Shown here in pieces: positions 17,497-26,268 of a stretch of DNA of 56,991 bases. Under the pieces are notes generated by a model. It worked only from the letters and a program-made list of their open reading frames with translations. It had not been told where the DNA came from and did no database searches. This DNA comes from Acidimicrobiaceae bacterium (GTDB taxonomy: Bacteria > Actinomycetota > Acidimicrobiia > Acidimicrobiales > RAAP-2), in the NCBI GenBank assembly GCA_003155915.1, contig PMFA01000016.1:38745-95735 (forward strand). Reading direction: 5' to 3'. Every line of letters starts with the position of its first letter. The first letter of the stretch is position 1. The translations under genes and the position numbers were made by a program.

Positions 17497-18834
17497 GCCC
17501 GAAACGACCGTCATCCCCGCCGGTCTGGTCGGCAGGGTGAGCGCCACCAACAACGTTGGTCGTGAGGCATTCACGATCATCACGACACCGCGGAGATCCG
17601 CGAGCGCCGGATCGAGGCTGCGCACACTCTCGGTCGAATCCCCCGCCAGGCGTAATTGCGCCGGATGCGACGTCGCACCTCGCAGTGTCGTGACGTCGAT
17701 CGAGATCGATCGTGACGAGGTGTTGGTGAGCGTCGCCGCGTCGAATCCCCGGCCCGTGAAGTCGCCCACCAAGTACTCCGGTTCGGGCGAGGTCGGCGCG
17801 CTTAACGCGACGTCGTTTCCCGTGCCCGTCGCGAGCGCCGGAATCACCGGCTGACTCGAGGTCATCGCCACGCTCGCGTAGCCCGCCACCGGGATGGCCG
17901 GGTTGGGCGTGATCGACGCAACGGCGCTGCCGTAGGGCGGCACCGTCAACGTCTGGTTCGGCACGTGATACTTGGCCAGTGTTACCTTCAGCGTGACGTT
18001 CGCCGGCGTGGGCCCGGGATTGGAGAAGCGAATCTGCGCGGTGGCGTTGTTGGCCGTCGTGACCAGAGGGAAGATCGCCGTGGTCAGGGCCTGCTCGACG
18101 CCGGTGTTGTACGACACGGTGGGACCGGACTTCTGCAGTCCGACAATATCGAGGGTGCCGCGAAGTACGCGCACGTGAACACCGACGTCGCTCAAGTCGA
18201 CGATCTCGGTGCCGAGGTCGATCTCGGCCTGGGAGTGGGCGGCGACCGCGTAACCCTGGAACCTCTGCGGGGCGACGTAGCCCGACGAGGAGAACGTCGA
18301 GACGTTGAAGACCGCGGGCGTCTCGGTGGGGTTGTAGACGCTCAGGATCGCGCTGGAACCAACGGTGGTGTCGAAGCCCGCGGCGAACCAATTCGTGATG
18401 CCCGTCGAAATGCACGGCGCCTCGCTGGTGTGGTCCTTGGTCACCTCCACGCCCACCACCCCGCCACCGCTCACCTGGGCTCCGACACCGAAGAAGTCGC
18501 CGCGGACACCGACGCTCGGATCGAACCCGTACTGCTGGTACGCGCGAAGTGTCATCTCCTGGGAAATGGCGACACCGAGGTTCGAGACGTGATCGATCGT
18601 GACCTCGTGCGAACGAGCGGTCGTATTGAGCAGGATCACGCGACCGGACTCGCCGAGTTTGTCACTCGAGAACCCGGTGCAGTACAGCGCCGTGGATTCG
18701 GCGTGGCCGTTGAGCGCGAGTGCGCTCGGCAGTTGTGAGGGATCGACGCTCGTGGCCGTGGAGCTGAGTATCCCGACGACGACCAGCACGAGCGCCAGCA
18801 CCGCCAGCAACGGAACGCGACGGAAGTTATTCAT
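17482..18834 (-). CDS. DUF5719-like extracytoplasmic protein
   Basis: A 450-residue exported protein: one N-terminal hydrophobic segment (about 8-25, signal or anchor) and then repeated beta-sandwich-like strands. The paired patterns AILSVYNPTETPAVFNVST and AQIRFSNPGPTPANVTLKV look like two or more copies of an Ig-like bacterial domain, and AALTNTSSRSISIDV may be a third. This layout and the position directly after a giant GT2 membrane protein fit the actinobacterial DUF5719 family. Function unknown; probably helps the glycosyltransferase on the outer face of the membrane. ATG 18834 lies within the last 8 bases of the GT2 gene, so translation is coupled. Confidence 0.75.
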   Translation of the reverse strand: MNNFRRVPLLAVLALVLVVVGILSSTATSVDPSQLPSALALNGHAESTALYCTGFSSDKLGESGRVILLNTTARSHEVTIDHVSNLGVAISQEMTLRAYQQYGFDPSVGVRGDFFGVGAQVSGGGVVGVEVTKDHTSEAPCISTGITNWFAAGFDTTVGSSAILSVYNPTETPAVFNVSTFSSSGYVAPQRFQGYAVAAHSQAEIDLGTEIVDLSDVGVHVRVLRGTLDIVGLQKSGPTVSYNTGVEQALTTAIFPLVTTANNATAQIRFSNPGPTPANVTLKVTLAKYHVPNQTLTVPPYGSAVASITPNPAIPVAGYASVAMTSSQPVIPALATGTGNDVALSAPTSPEPEYLVGDFTGRGFDAATLTNTSSRSISIDVTTLRGATSHPAQLRLAGDSTESVRSLDPALADLRGVVMIVNASRPTLLVALTLPTRPAGMTVVSGLDGR

Positions 18835-21800
18835 CGAGTTCCCTCGCGTGTCGCGGACGCGCCGGCCGACGCCGAGCGGTGAAGAGCCACTCGAGTCGAT
18901 TGATCCAACCGAATCCCAGCCATACGAGCAGCCACATCAACAATGTGAAACCCGCGAGCAGCGCGTTCAAGGGCAAACGACGAAGGACGAGCTGGCCCTC
19001 GGGCCCCACGCTGTGGCCACCCCCGCCGCTGGCCGTGGCGCTGACGTGAAAGATCGGCGTCCAGAGATGGTCGATCGCGCGCGACGCCGGTTGGCCGTTG
19101 ACGTTGAGACCGAAGGCGCTCGCCGGGGCGAGGCCGGCCTGGACCGTCGCGCCGACGATCACCGGGCCCGTGTTGGACGTGCTCGAGAACACCGGCGTCG
19201 GGGCCGTCGTGCCGGCGACGCTCTCGGAGACGATGCCGTGGAAGAGCGAATTGGAGAACACCTCGACCGACTTGGTCTGGAATTCGAGCGAGAGGTCGCT
19301 CTGGCGTCCGAGCGCCGTCAACAAGACGCTCGGTACGGGGTGCAGCGGCACGGTCTGGACTCCCTGGAGTTCGGGCGCCGATGAGTTCATCACCACGATG
19401 GTCGAAATACCGGCCGGTGCGAGGAGCCGACCGAGTCGCACCGTTTGGCCCTTCAGCGCCGACTCGACCGCGTCCAAGACGACGTTGCTGGTGCCCGAGT
19501 CGGGCGTCGTGAAGAGCGAGGTCCCACCGGGCAGTCCGTTCATCGACGTCGCGGCGGCGAGGCCGGGCGCCACCGACCATCCGGCCAGGGGCAGCACCGA
19601 CGGGTCTCCGAGCCACAGCACGCGGTACCCCCCGGCCGACGACGGCGCCAACGTGCTCAGCGATTCGGCGACGCTGGTCGTAGGCAGGTCGAATCGTCCA
19701 CTCGCGAAGATCGCCGCGAACGGCACGGCCGCCACGATCAGCGCCGTCACCGATAGTCCCGCGGCGACCTGGCGCCACCCGAAACCGGCCTGGCGTAGGT
19801 CGTTCTCCAGGGCGCTGACGCCGAGGCCGATGAGCAACGCGAGCATCACCACGTAGAGCGCCAAGAGCACGTCGAGGTCGGGGGCGAACGAACCCATCCA
19901 GTGACGCGCGTCGAGGGCCGCAACGACGAGCGTCAGGGTCGCGATCGACGCCGCCTTCGTGGCGATGCGGCGCCGCTCACCTCGGCTGAGCAGGAGTCCG
20001 ACGAGCGCCATGCCCGGCAGCAGCCAACCGGCCCAGGACAGTCCGAATCCGCCGTCGGCACCGCGCAGCAGGTTCAGAAACGACGGAACCGACCAGGGCC
20101 CGCGCGCGAGACCGAAGACGCCCAGGGCGCGGCGTCCGGCCAGCCCCACGTCGACGCTGAGGGGCAAGAGGAGAATGGCGACGTTGAGCCATATGGAACC
20201 GAGGAAGCGCCACGGACCCGAGGTGTTGACCCCTTCGTCGGTTTCGAAGAGACGTGCGAGAAACACACCGAGGACGATCAGCGTGACGACGATCAGCGTC
20301 GCCGGCGCCATCGCGGTGAGGATCGCGACGAGCATCACCGCGATCATGCGCTGGCCCGACAACGTGGTTCGCCAACCTCGGTGACCGAAGGTCACCGGTT
20401 CGCCGTAAGGCTGGGTTCGAAAGCCGGGCACGTTCATCAACTCGAAGAGCCGTCGAACGATGAACGGCAGTCCCGCCACGACGAGCAGAACGTCGACGCG
20501 GCCTTGACTGATCATGTCGAGACCGAGCGGCAACGCCATGTAGGCGAGCGCGCCAATGAGGCGAGCGCGATTAGAGACTCGCCCCTTCAAGAGTCGACTG
20601 ACGCCGATCGCTCCAACCGGGATGGCGAAGATCAACATCAGGCGGACCAGGATCCCCATTCGACCGAGGACGAACGTGCCCGCGAAGGCGAGCACCGCGT
20701 ACCCGGGCATGCCCGGCGAGCCGGTCCCGACGCCGTTGGGCGACCACGACGCGAAGAAGTGTCGCCACATCATCCACCACGAGTCGAGCGGCGCGAGTCG
20801 TCCGATCAACGGGAGGTGCGTCACGACGAGGTTGCGCGAACCAATGAGCCACAGCACGATGACCACGAGGACCATCACGGCCTGCGAGCGAAAGGACGTC
20901 AACACCCGAGCCGGTCGGCGACGCAGTTCCATCATCGCGCTGTCGGGAATCTCGTCGAACTCCTCGTCTTCGGAAAACGCCGCCGCGAACCCGACTGCGT
21001 CGGCGTCGAACTCGTGGGACTCGAGCGCCTCGGGCGGGAGGATGCCGCGGGCGCGGTCCAGCCCCTCGCGCGCCAACACGACGACGAAGCGCTTCAGGCG
21101 GCTCGCTCCCCCGACCTGTAATCGACGGAGCTCTTCATCGGAGAGGACCTGGATCTCGTGACGCTGGCGTCGGCGCTCACGTATCCGACGTCGGTGATTA
21201 AAGAGCCAGCGCCACGAACCGAGGATCGCGCCGGCACGGTCCGAGTCGCGACCGACGATCGCGAGGACAAACTCCATCGAATCCATCAAGAACAGCGCGA
21301 ACAGGGTCGTAAAGGCGTAGCGCCGACCCCACCCGGTCGCCACCACCAACAGCTGGTGTCGGCGCTGTAGGTCCTGGCGGCTGGCGCGACGAGTACCGAG
21401 TGCGGTGACCGGCCGCTCACCGGAAGCGATGGTCTCGCGGTGTGCGACCTTGGCCGTCGGGGCCACCACGATGCGAGCACCAGCAATCTGCGCGCGCCAA
21501 CAAAGGTCGAGGTCTTCACCCAGAACCGGGATCAGCGGATCGAATCCGCGCAGCGTGGCGAAGAGGTCGCTGCGCACGAGCGTGGTGCCCCCGGGCGCGA
21601 CGAAGACGTCGCGCTCGAGGTCCTGTTGACCGTGGTCGATCTCGCCCAACTCCACGCGCTCGTGCACGACCCCGAATCGGTCACAGGTCTGGCCGACGTG
21701 CAACAGCACCATCGGGTCGTCGTAGGAGACGACCTTCGGGGTGACGACGCCCGCGTTCGTTCGAAAGGCCGCCTCCACCATCATCTGGACCGCGTCCGGT

Positions 21801-22093
21801 TCGAGACGCACGTCATCGTGACAGAAGAGGAAGAAGGCCGAGCCCTCGACCATCAGCGACGCCTCGTTGCACGCCGCCGCGAAGCCACGATTCTCGTCGA
21901 GCAGCCGGACGAAGGCGTTGGGGGCGACCGCGGCGACGCGGGCCGGGACGTGCTCGGTCTCCCCGTTCGCGACGACGAGCAGGCTTAGTTCCTCGTAGCT
22001 CTGGACCGCGAGAGAAGCGACTGCGGCTTCTAAACCCGGCCCAGAACCGGTGGTAACGACGACGGCAACGACGGCCGGAGCTCGAGATTCCAT
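18827..22093 (-). CDS. Giant GT2 glycosyltransferase fused to membrane domain
   Basis: A 1088-residue protein. Residues 1-230 are a GT-A, family 2 glycosyltransferase: strand VVAVVVTTG, LDENRGFAAACNEA, metal site HDD at 92-94, APGGTTLVRSDLF and the acceptor-side GEDLDLCWRA with ED at 193-194. A second cytosolic section (about 240-400) is Arg-rich and acidic. Residues about 408-800 hold some ten membrane helices, then a beta-rich extracytoplasmic domain and a last TM near 1050-1070 with a basic tail. Proteins of this design sit next to DUF5719 in many actinobacteria and probably build a surface glycan; donor and acceptor are unknown. TAGCCT 10 bases before ATG 22093 may be its own promoter. 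Confidence 0.88.
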   Translation of the reverse strand: MESRAPAVVAVVVTTGSGPGLEAAVASLAVQSYEELSLLVVANGETEHVPARVAAVAPNAFVRLLDENRGFAAACNEASLMVEGSAFFLFCHDDVRLEPDAVQMMVEAAFRTNAGVVTPKVVSYDDPMVLLHVGQTCDRFGVVHERVELGEIDHGQQDLERDVFVAPGGTTLVRSDLFATLRGFDPLIPVLGEDLDLCWRAQIAGARIVVAPTAKVAHRETIASGERPVTALGTRRASRQDLQRRHQLLVVATGWGRRYAFTTLFALFLMDSMEFVLAIVGRDSDRAGAILGSWRWLFNHRRRIRERRRQRHEIQVLSDEELRRLQVGGASRLKRFVVVLAREGLDRARGILPPEALESHEFDADAVGFAAAFSEDEEFDEIPDSAMMELRRRPARVLTSFRSQAVMVLVVIVLWLIGSRNLVVTHLPLIGRLAPLDSWWMMWRHFFASWSPNGVGTGSPGMPGYAVLAFAGTFVLGRMGILVRLMLIFAIPVGAIGVSRLLKGRVSNRARLIGALAYMALPLGLDMISQGRVDVLLVVAGLPFIVRRLFELMNVPGFRTQPYGEPVTFGHRGWRTTLSGQRMIAVMLVAILTAMAPATLIVVTLIVLGVFLARLFETDEGVNTSGPWRFLGSIWLNVAILLLPLSVDVGLAGRRALGVFGLARGPWSVPSFLNLLRGADGGFGLSWAGWLLPGMALVGLLLSRGERRRIATKAASIATLTLVVAALDARHWMGSFAPDLDVLLALYVVMLALLIGLGVSALENDLRQAGFGWRQVAAGLSVTALIVAAVPFAAIFASGRFDLPTTSVAESLSTLAPSSAGGYRVLWLGDPSVLPLAGWSVAPGLAAATSMNGLPGGTSLFTTPDSGTSNVVLDAVESALKGQTVRLGRLLAPAGISTIVVMNSSAPELQGVQTVPLHPVPSVLLTALGRQSDLSLEFQTKSVEVFSNSLFHGIVSESVAGTTAPTPVFSSTSNTGPVIVGATVQAGLAPASAFGLNVNGQPASRAIDHLWTPIFHVSATASGGGGHSVGPEGQLVLRRLPLNALLAGFTLLMWLLVWLGFGWINRLEWLFTARRRPARPRHARELDE

Positions 22094-22173
22094 GGGCCCT
22101 TCAAGGCTACTTGGCCCCTAAAGGCCGCCTCGGCTGCTTTCAGCGATGCCTCGCCACGTTTTGTCGTCAATTC

Positions 22174-23076
22174 CTAGGATTCACCACGTCGCTGACGCAT
22201 TTCATCGATGACGTCGCGCAAGGACACGTCGAGCGCGATTGTGGGGCGCCACTTCGTCGCGCGCCGCAGTTTCTCGTAACTGCCGCACGACACCGGGACT
22301 TCGACCGGTCGAATGAGTGACTCGTCAGTGATCAGACGAACGTGCGGTGCGATGGCTTCGACGAGACGTTGCGCTATGTCGAACAACTCGACGTCGACGC
22401 CCGAGGCGATGTTGTACACCTCGCTACTGAGCCCGTGAACAACGAGGAGTCGATAGGCGCGCACGACGTCGCGCACGTCACTGAAGTCGCGTCGCGTCGA
22501 CAGGTCGCCGACGACGATTTCGTCGACGCCGTCGGCCACGGCCTGGAGCAGTCGATTCGCGATCGCCGGCACCACGAAGTCGGTGGACTGACCCGGTCCC
22601 ACGTGGTTGAACGGTCGAGCGATCACGATGCGCTGGTTCCGCTCGCGAACCAGGTCGCGGGCCACGTGCTCGACCTCCACCTTGCTCGAGGCGTAGGGGT
22701 TGGCCGGCGCGACGCGAAACGTCTCCACGAGCGGTAGGTCCTCGGGCGCCACGACGCCGTAGACGTCGGCGGAACTCACGATCACGACGCTCGCCGTGGG
22801 CACGACTTCATGAACGGCGTCGAGAACGTTCTTCGTGCCCAGCACGTTCACGCGGGTGTACTCCACCGGATTCGACCATGACGCGCCGACCGCCGTCAGG
22901 GCCGCGAGGTGATAGATCGCGTCGGGCTGCACGCTCTCCAATACGGCGAGCACGCTCTTCACGTCGGTCACGTCGCATTCGCGGTCGACGCCGACGGCGT
23001 CGTCGCCGTTGGCGCGTAGGTGTCCGAGCAGGTGACGTCCGACGAAGCCGCTGGCCCCGGTGACGAGCGCCTTCAT
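22174..23076 (-). CDS. NAD-dependent sugar-nucleotide epimerase/reductase (Rmd-like)
   Basis: A 300-residue short-chain dehydrogenase of the extended type. It has the N-terminal GASGFVG nucleotide motif (7-13), catalytic YASSK (Tyr-x3-Lys, near 148-152) with Ser in VSSADVYG, and the ARPFNHVGPGQSTDFVVPA block that is characteristic of GDP-mannose 4,6-dehydratase and GDP-6-deoxy-mannose reductase (Rmd) enzymes. At 300 residues it is closer to Rmd than to the longer dehydratase. It would supply a GDP-deoxysugar for the neighbouring glycosyltransferases. ATG overlaps the preceding gene's TGA (ATGA), the last link in a five-gene coupled chain that starts at 27077. Confidence 0.82.
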   Translation of the reverse strand: MKALVTGASGFVGRHLLGHLRANGDDAVGVDRECDVTDVKSVLAVLESVQPDAIYHLAALTAVGASWSNPVEYTRVNVLGTKNVLDAVHEVVPTASVVIVSSADVYGVVAPEDLPLVETFRVAPANPYASSKVEVEHVARDLVRERNQRIVIARPFNHVGPGQSTDFVVPAIANRLLQAVADGVDEIVVGDLSTRRDFSDVRDVVRAYRLLVVHGLSSEVYNIASGVDVELFDIAQRLVEAIAPHVRLITDESLIRPVEVPVSCGSYEKLRRATKWRPTIALDVSLRDVIDEMRQRRGES

Positions 23077-24191
23077 CGTCGCGCCGCCATCTCATAAGCC
23101 CTCACGTGCTGGGCGACCGAAGAGTCCCAGGTGAAGATCTCTGCTCTCTCGCGCGCGCGCCGCGCCCAGCGCGCGCGCTCGTCATCGCTCATATCGAGGG
23201 CGGTCGCGAGCACTTCGGCCAGCTGTAGAGCGTCGCCGGCGGACGCGAGCAGCGCGGCGCCGCCGGCGATCTCGGACATGACGGTATCGGCGGACGTCAC
23301 GACGATCGCCCCGCAGGCGAGCGCTTCGAGGACCGGCAGTCCGAATCCCTCGCCACGCGAGGGGTACGTCACCGCTCGAGATTGGCGCATGAGGGCGGGC
23401 AGTACCGCCTCATCGACGAAGCCGAGGCGACGAATCCTCGAACGCGCGCCGTGCGCGGTGATCCGCGCCTCGATCTCCTTCACGCCCCAGCCGGGCTGTC
23501 CGGCCAGCCACAGCTCCACGTCGTCGTCACGGCGCGCGATCTCTTCGAAGGCGTCGAGTAGGACGTCGATGCCCTTACGAGGTTCGAAGGTCCCCAAGAA
23601 GAATATGTAGGGTCGTTCGGCCGCTAAGCCGAGCGCGCGCAAGAGTTCCGCGTCGCCACTCGAATCGGCGCTGAAGCGCTCGAGGTCAACGCCGAGCGTC
23701 GCCACGACCACGGGCGCGTGCTCGGGAACCTGCTCGTCCAATTGACGAGCGGTGAACTCACTGATGGTGACGAGCACGTCGGCGTGGGTCGCCGCGTAGG
23801 CGATGGCTCGACGAAAGAACGGCACCTTCGAGCGCTCGTGCCACTCGGGGTTCGTGAGAAACGTGAGGTCGTGGATCGTCACCACCGTCGGCGTCGAGGA
23901 GTGACGCGGCATCGTGTAGTGCGGCGAGTGCCACACGTCAACCGATCGCGCCGTCGAACTGCGACCGGCCACCCACGCCTCGTAGAGCAGTCGAGTGGGC
24001 CGGGCGTTGGGGACGATCGAGGCGATGTGCGTCGACGGCGACCAGTCGTGCCAGCGCAGGGTGTCGTCTCGGCGCGTGACCAGCGTCGTCTCGACGCCGG
24101 TGGCCGGAACCCGGCGCGCCAGTTCACCGATGTAGCGACCGGCCCCGGCGAGGCGCGGGGGTACGGCCGACACGTCGAGGGCCAGTTTCAT
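23073..24191 (-). CDS. GT4-type (GT-B) glycosyltransferase
   Basis: A 372-residue GT-B glycosyltransferase. N-domain: DVSAVPPRLAGAGRYIGEL, a glycine-rich acceptor-side loop, then WHSPHYTMP and TIHDLTFLTNPEWHERSK. C-domain: YIFFLGTFEPRKGIDVLLDAF (the G-T-x-E-P-R-K-G phosphate-binding motif) and PSRGEGFGLPVLEALACGAIVV, the E-x7-E motif that binds the donor nucleotide. Family 4 of this subtype includes mannosyl and rhamnosyl transferases; the sugar is unknown. Start ATG 24191 forms an ATGA overlap with the upstream gene; a longer open frame to 24551 lies inside that gene and is not used. Confidence 0.88.
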   Translation of the reverse strand: MKLALDVSAVPPRLAGAGRYIGELARRVPATGVETTLVTRRDDTLRWHDWSPSTHIASIVPNARPTRLLYEAWVAGRSSTARSVDVWHSPHYTMPRHSSTPTVVTIHDLTFLTNPEWHERSKVPFFRRAIAYAATHADVLVTISEFTARQLDEQVPEHAPVVVATLGVDLERFSADSSGDAELLRALGLAAERPYIFFLGTFEPRKGIDVLLDAFEEIARRDDDVELWLAGQPGWGVKEIEARITAHGARSRIRRLGFVDEAVLPALMRQSRAVTYPSRGEGFGLPVLEALACGAIVVTSADTVMSEIAGGAALLASAGDALQLAEVLATALDMSDDERARWARRARERAEIFTWDSSVAQHVRAYEMAARR

Positions 24192-25264
24192 CGCCACGCC
24201 ACCAGGTGATCGAGGGCGACGTTGCGCCACGTGAGATCGGCCACCGATTGACGTCGAGCGGTTTGACTTTCGTAGTCGTCGCCTTCGCGCAGCGCCGCGA
24301 GCAGTCCCTCGGCGATTGACTCCACGTCGAGTGGATCGACGCGCACTACGCGCTCGTTCGACGCGACGCTGGGCGTCGTCGCACTGGCGACGACGCGAGT
24401 GCCGACGTTCAGTGCCTCGACCGGCGGCAGTCCCCACCCTTCGGCGAGTGGGACGTACGCGACGACGGTGGCGTCGCGATAGAGACCCAGTAACAGTTCG
24501 CGCGACACCAAACCCACTACGGTCGCGCCGCCGGTCTCGACCCCGCCCCAACCACTGGGGCCAACGAGCACCAGTGAGCCGAGATCGGGAATCTTGGCGG
24601 ACGCGATTCTGTGAGCGGCGATGAGACGCTCGATGTTCTTGCGGGGTTCGCGCGTGCCCGCGTAGAGCGTGAACGGTCCGTGCACGCCGTGCGCGGCGAG
24701 CAGTTCGTGCACCGCCGATTCGGAGGCCGCGTTGTAGACGTCGTCGTCGACCCCGAGTCGAACGCGGTGGATCCGCGACGCGTCGATACCGACGTCGACG
24801 AGTCGATCGGCCAGTCCCGGTGAGGTGACGAGAACGCGAAGGTCTTTGCGATCAACGATCAACTTCAGTCGGCGATCGTGGAAGCGTACGCCCGTCGGCG
24901 TCGAGATTCCCGGCTCGTCACGCCACAACAGGTCGTGCATCGCGATCGAGTGCACCGCGTCGGCGGCTCCTCCCGCGAAGGGGCCGGCCATCGACGTGGC
25001 GTGTACGACGTTCGACTCCTTCGGGACGCCCAGTGGCCAGATCGGCCAGAGCCGCGATAAGAGCCGCACGCCGAAGGGCGCGTTGACACCGCGCAGCGGC
25101 AGTTCGTCATCGACCGTGGCCCCCTTGGGCCCGAGGCCGACGACGTCGAGCGACGGATCGGCCAGGTCGTGCAGCCCCGTCGCCAGGCCACGGACGTACG
25201 TCGCGATGCCGCCGGGCTGGGGCCGGCTGAGCTGCTCGATCGAGATGGTGATCGTACGCTTCAC
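24188..25264 (-). CDS. GT4-type glycosyltransferase
   Basis: A 358-residue GT-B glycosyltransferase related in layout to its downstream neighbour. N-domain: SIEQLSRPQPGGIATYVRGLATGL (acceptor loop), VVHATSMAGPF and SIAMHDLLWRDEPG. C-domain: FTLYAGTREPRKNIERLIAAH and VPLAEGWGLPPVEALNVGTRVVAS carrying the E-x7-E donor motif. The protein is shorter in the linker than its neighbour but complete. GTG 25264 overlaps the upstream TGA by four bases (GTGA), so it is coupled. Sugar specificity unknown; the presence of a GDP-mannose-type pyrophosphorylase nearby makes mannose or a deoxymannose a reasonable guess. Confidence 0.85.
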   Translation of the reverse strand: MKRTITISIEQLSRPQPGGIATYVRGLATGLHDLADPSLDVVGLGPKGATVDDELPLRGVNAPFGVRLLSRLWPIWPLGVPKESNVVHATSMAGPFAGGAADAVHSIAMHDLLWRDEPGISTPTGVRFHDRRLKLIVDRKDLRVLVTSPGLADRLVDVGIDASRIHRVRLGVDDDVYNAASESAVHELLAAHGVHGPFTLYAGTREPRKNIERLIAAHRIASAKIPDLGSLVLVGPSGWGGVETGGATVVGLVSRELLLGLYRDATVVAYVPLAEGWGLPPVEALNVGTRVVASATTPSVASNERVVRVDPLDVESIAEGLLAALREGDDYESQTARRQSVADLTWRNVALDHLVAWR

Positions 25265-26268
25265 GACGTCCAGCCTCGCACGACCTCGTGGTACAGCGAG
25301 AGGTAGGCCCGCGCCGCCGTGTCCGGCGCGAAATCGACCGCGCGCGAACGCCCGGCCGCCACCATGATCGAGCGCCGCGACCCGTTGGTCCATACCTCTT
25401 CGAGCGCGTCACGAACTTCGTGATCGTTGGCGAAGAGGGCCGCGGCCCCCTCCAGGAGCTCGCGGTTGATCTCGGTCGCGCGCGCGAGTGTCGGAACGCC
25501 AGCCGAAAGCGCGGCGATGGCGAAAGACGGGAAGCGCGCGCCGTCCGAGAGGTGCATCACGACCCGGGCGTTCGCCAGTGCGTCGCGCGCGTCGTGACGG
25601 GCTCGGATCGTGATCGCGAGTCCGCTCGAGCGAATCTTCTGTCCGGCGGCCGTGCTCGCCAACGCCACGACGCGCGAACCGTGTCCCTGCGCGAAGGAAA
25701 TCAGTTGCGGCGCGAGCTCGACGAAGAGGTCGTCGACGCCCGTGATGTTGACGACGAGGTCGGTGCCGTCACGGGTCACGTCGACGTGCGGCACCGCCGG
25801 CGGCACCACGACCACCCGACTTCGGGCCACGCCGAGGACACTGATGACCTCGTGACTCGCGCTACGACTCGACGCGACGAGCGTCGCGCCGCGCTGGACC
25901 GCGCGTCGAAGCTGGGCGATGCGCAGATGGGTTCGGGTTTCGCCCCGCAGTGGTCGCAGGTCGTCGACCGAGACGATCAACGGGATGTTGTGCGTCGGTG
26001 GCGTGGCGAGTCCGGCCACGTGCAACACGTCCACCGGCGGCAAGAGACCGTCGATCGAGCGTCCGCGACTTCGCCGCCACAGTGGCGACCAGAGTGCGCG
26101 AAGGGCGAGGTGCGTCTCGTTGTTCGTGGCCGAGGTGCGCGAGCGAAAGCGCACCAGATCGCACTCGCCGGTGCGGTCGAGCGCGTCGGCCAGATCGGTC
26201 ATCGAATTGCCCAGCGACTCGAGCGAACCGTCCAGGTCCAGTCCGACGCGAAGGTTCGAGGGACTCAC
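25261..26268 (-). CDS. Divergent GT4-like glycosyltransferase
   Basis: A 335-residue protein with GT-B architecture but weaker motifs than its two neighbours. Recognisable are VDVLHVAGLATPP, PLIVSVDDLRPLRGETRTHLR (matching the H-D-L region of the other two with Asp-Asp), TLVASSRSASHEVISVLGV, and a reduced donor motif in LSDGARFPSFAIAALSAGVPTLA where the usual first Glu of E-x7-E is missing. It may be a weakly active or non-catalytic partner, or use another site. GTG 26268 overlaps the serine hydrolase stop (GTGA), so it belongs to the coupled chain. Confidence 0.72.
   Translation of the reverse strand: MSPSNLRVGLDLDGSLESLGNSMTDLADALDRTGECDLVRFRSRTSATNNETHLALRALWSPLWRRSRGRSIDGLLPPVDVLHVAGLATPPTHNIPLIVSVDDLRPLRGETRTHLRIAQLRRAVQRGATLVASSRSASHEVISVLGVARSRVVVVPPAVPHVDVTRDGTDLVVNITGVDDLFVELAPQLISFAQGHGSRVVALASTAAGQKIRSSGLAITIRARHDARDALANARVVMHLSDGARFPSFAIAALSAGVPTLARATEINRELLEGAAALFANDHEVRDALEEVWTNGSRRSIMVAAGRSRAVDFAPDTAARAYLSLYHEVVRGWTS

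Noticed and set aside
19901-21121. 406-codon plus-strand open frame opposite the GT2 gene
   Set aside because: Low-complexity Arg/Glu/Asp/Gln sequence, no motif; the minus strand holds the real gene.
24191-24551. Longer N-terminus of the GT4 gene up to 24551
   Set aside because: The extra 120 residues are Arg-rich and lie inside the upstream glycosyltransferase; the true start is ATG 24191 in an ATGA overlap.
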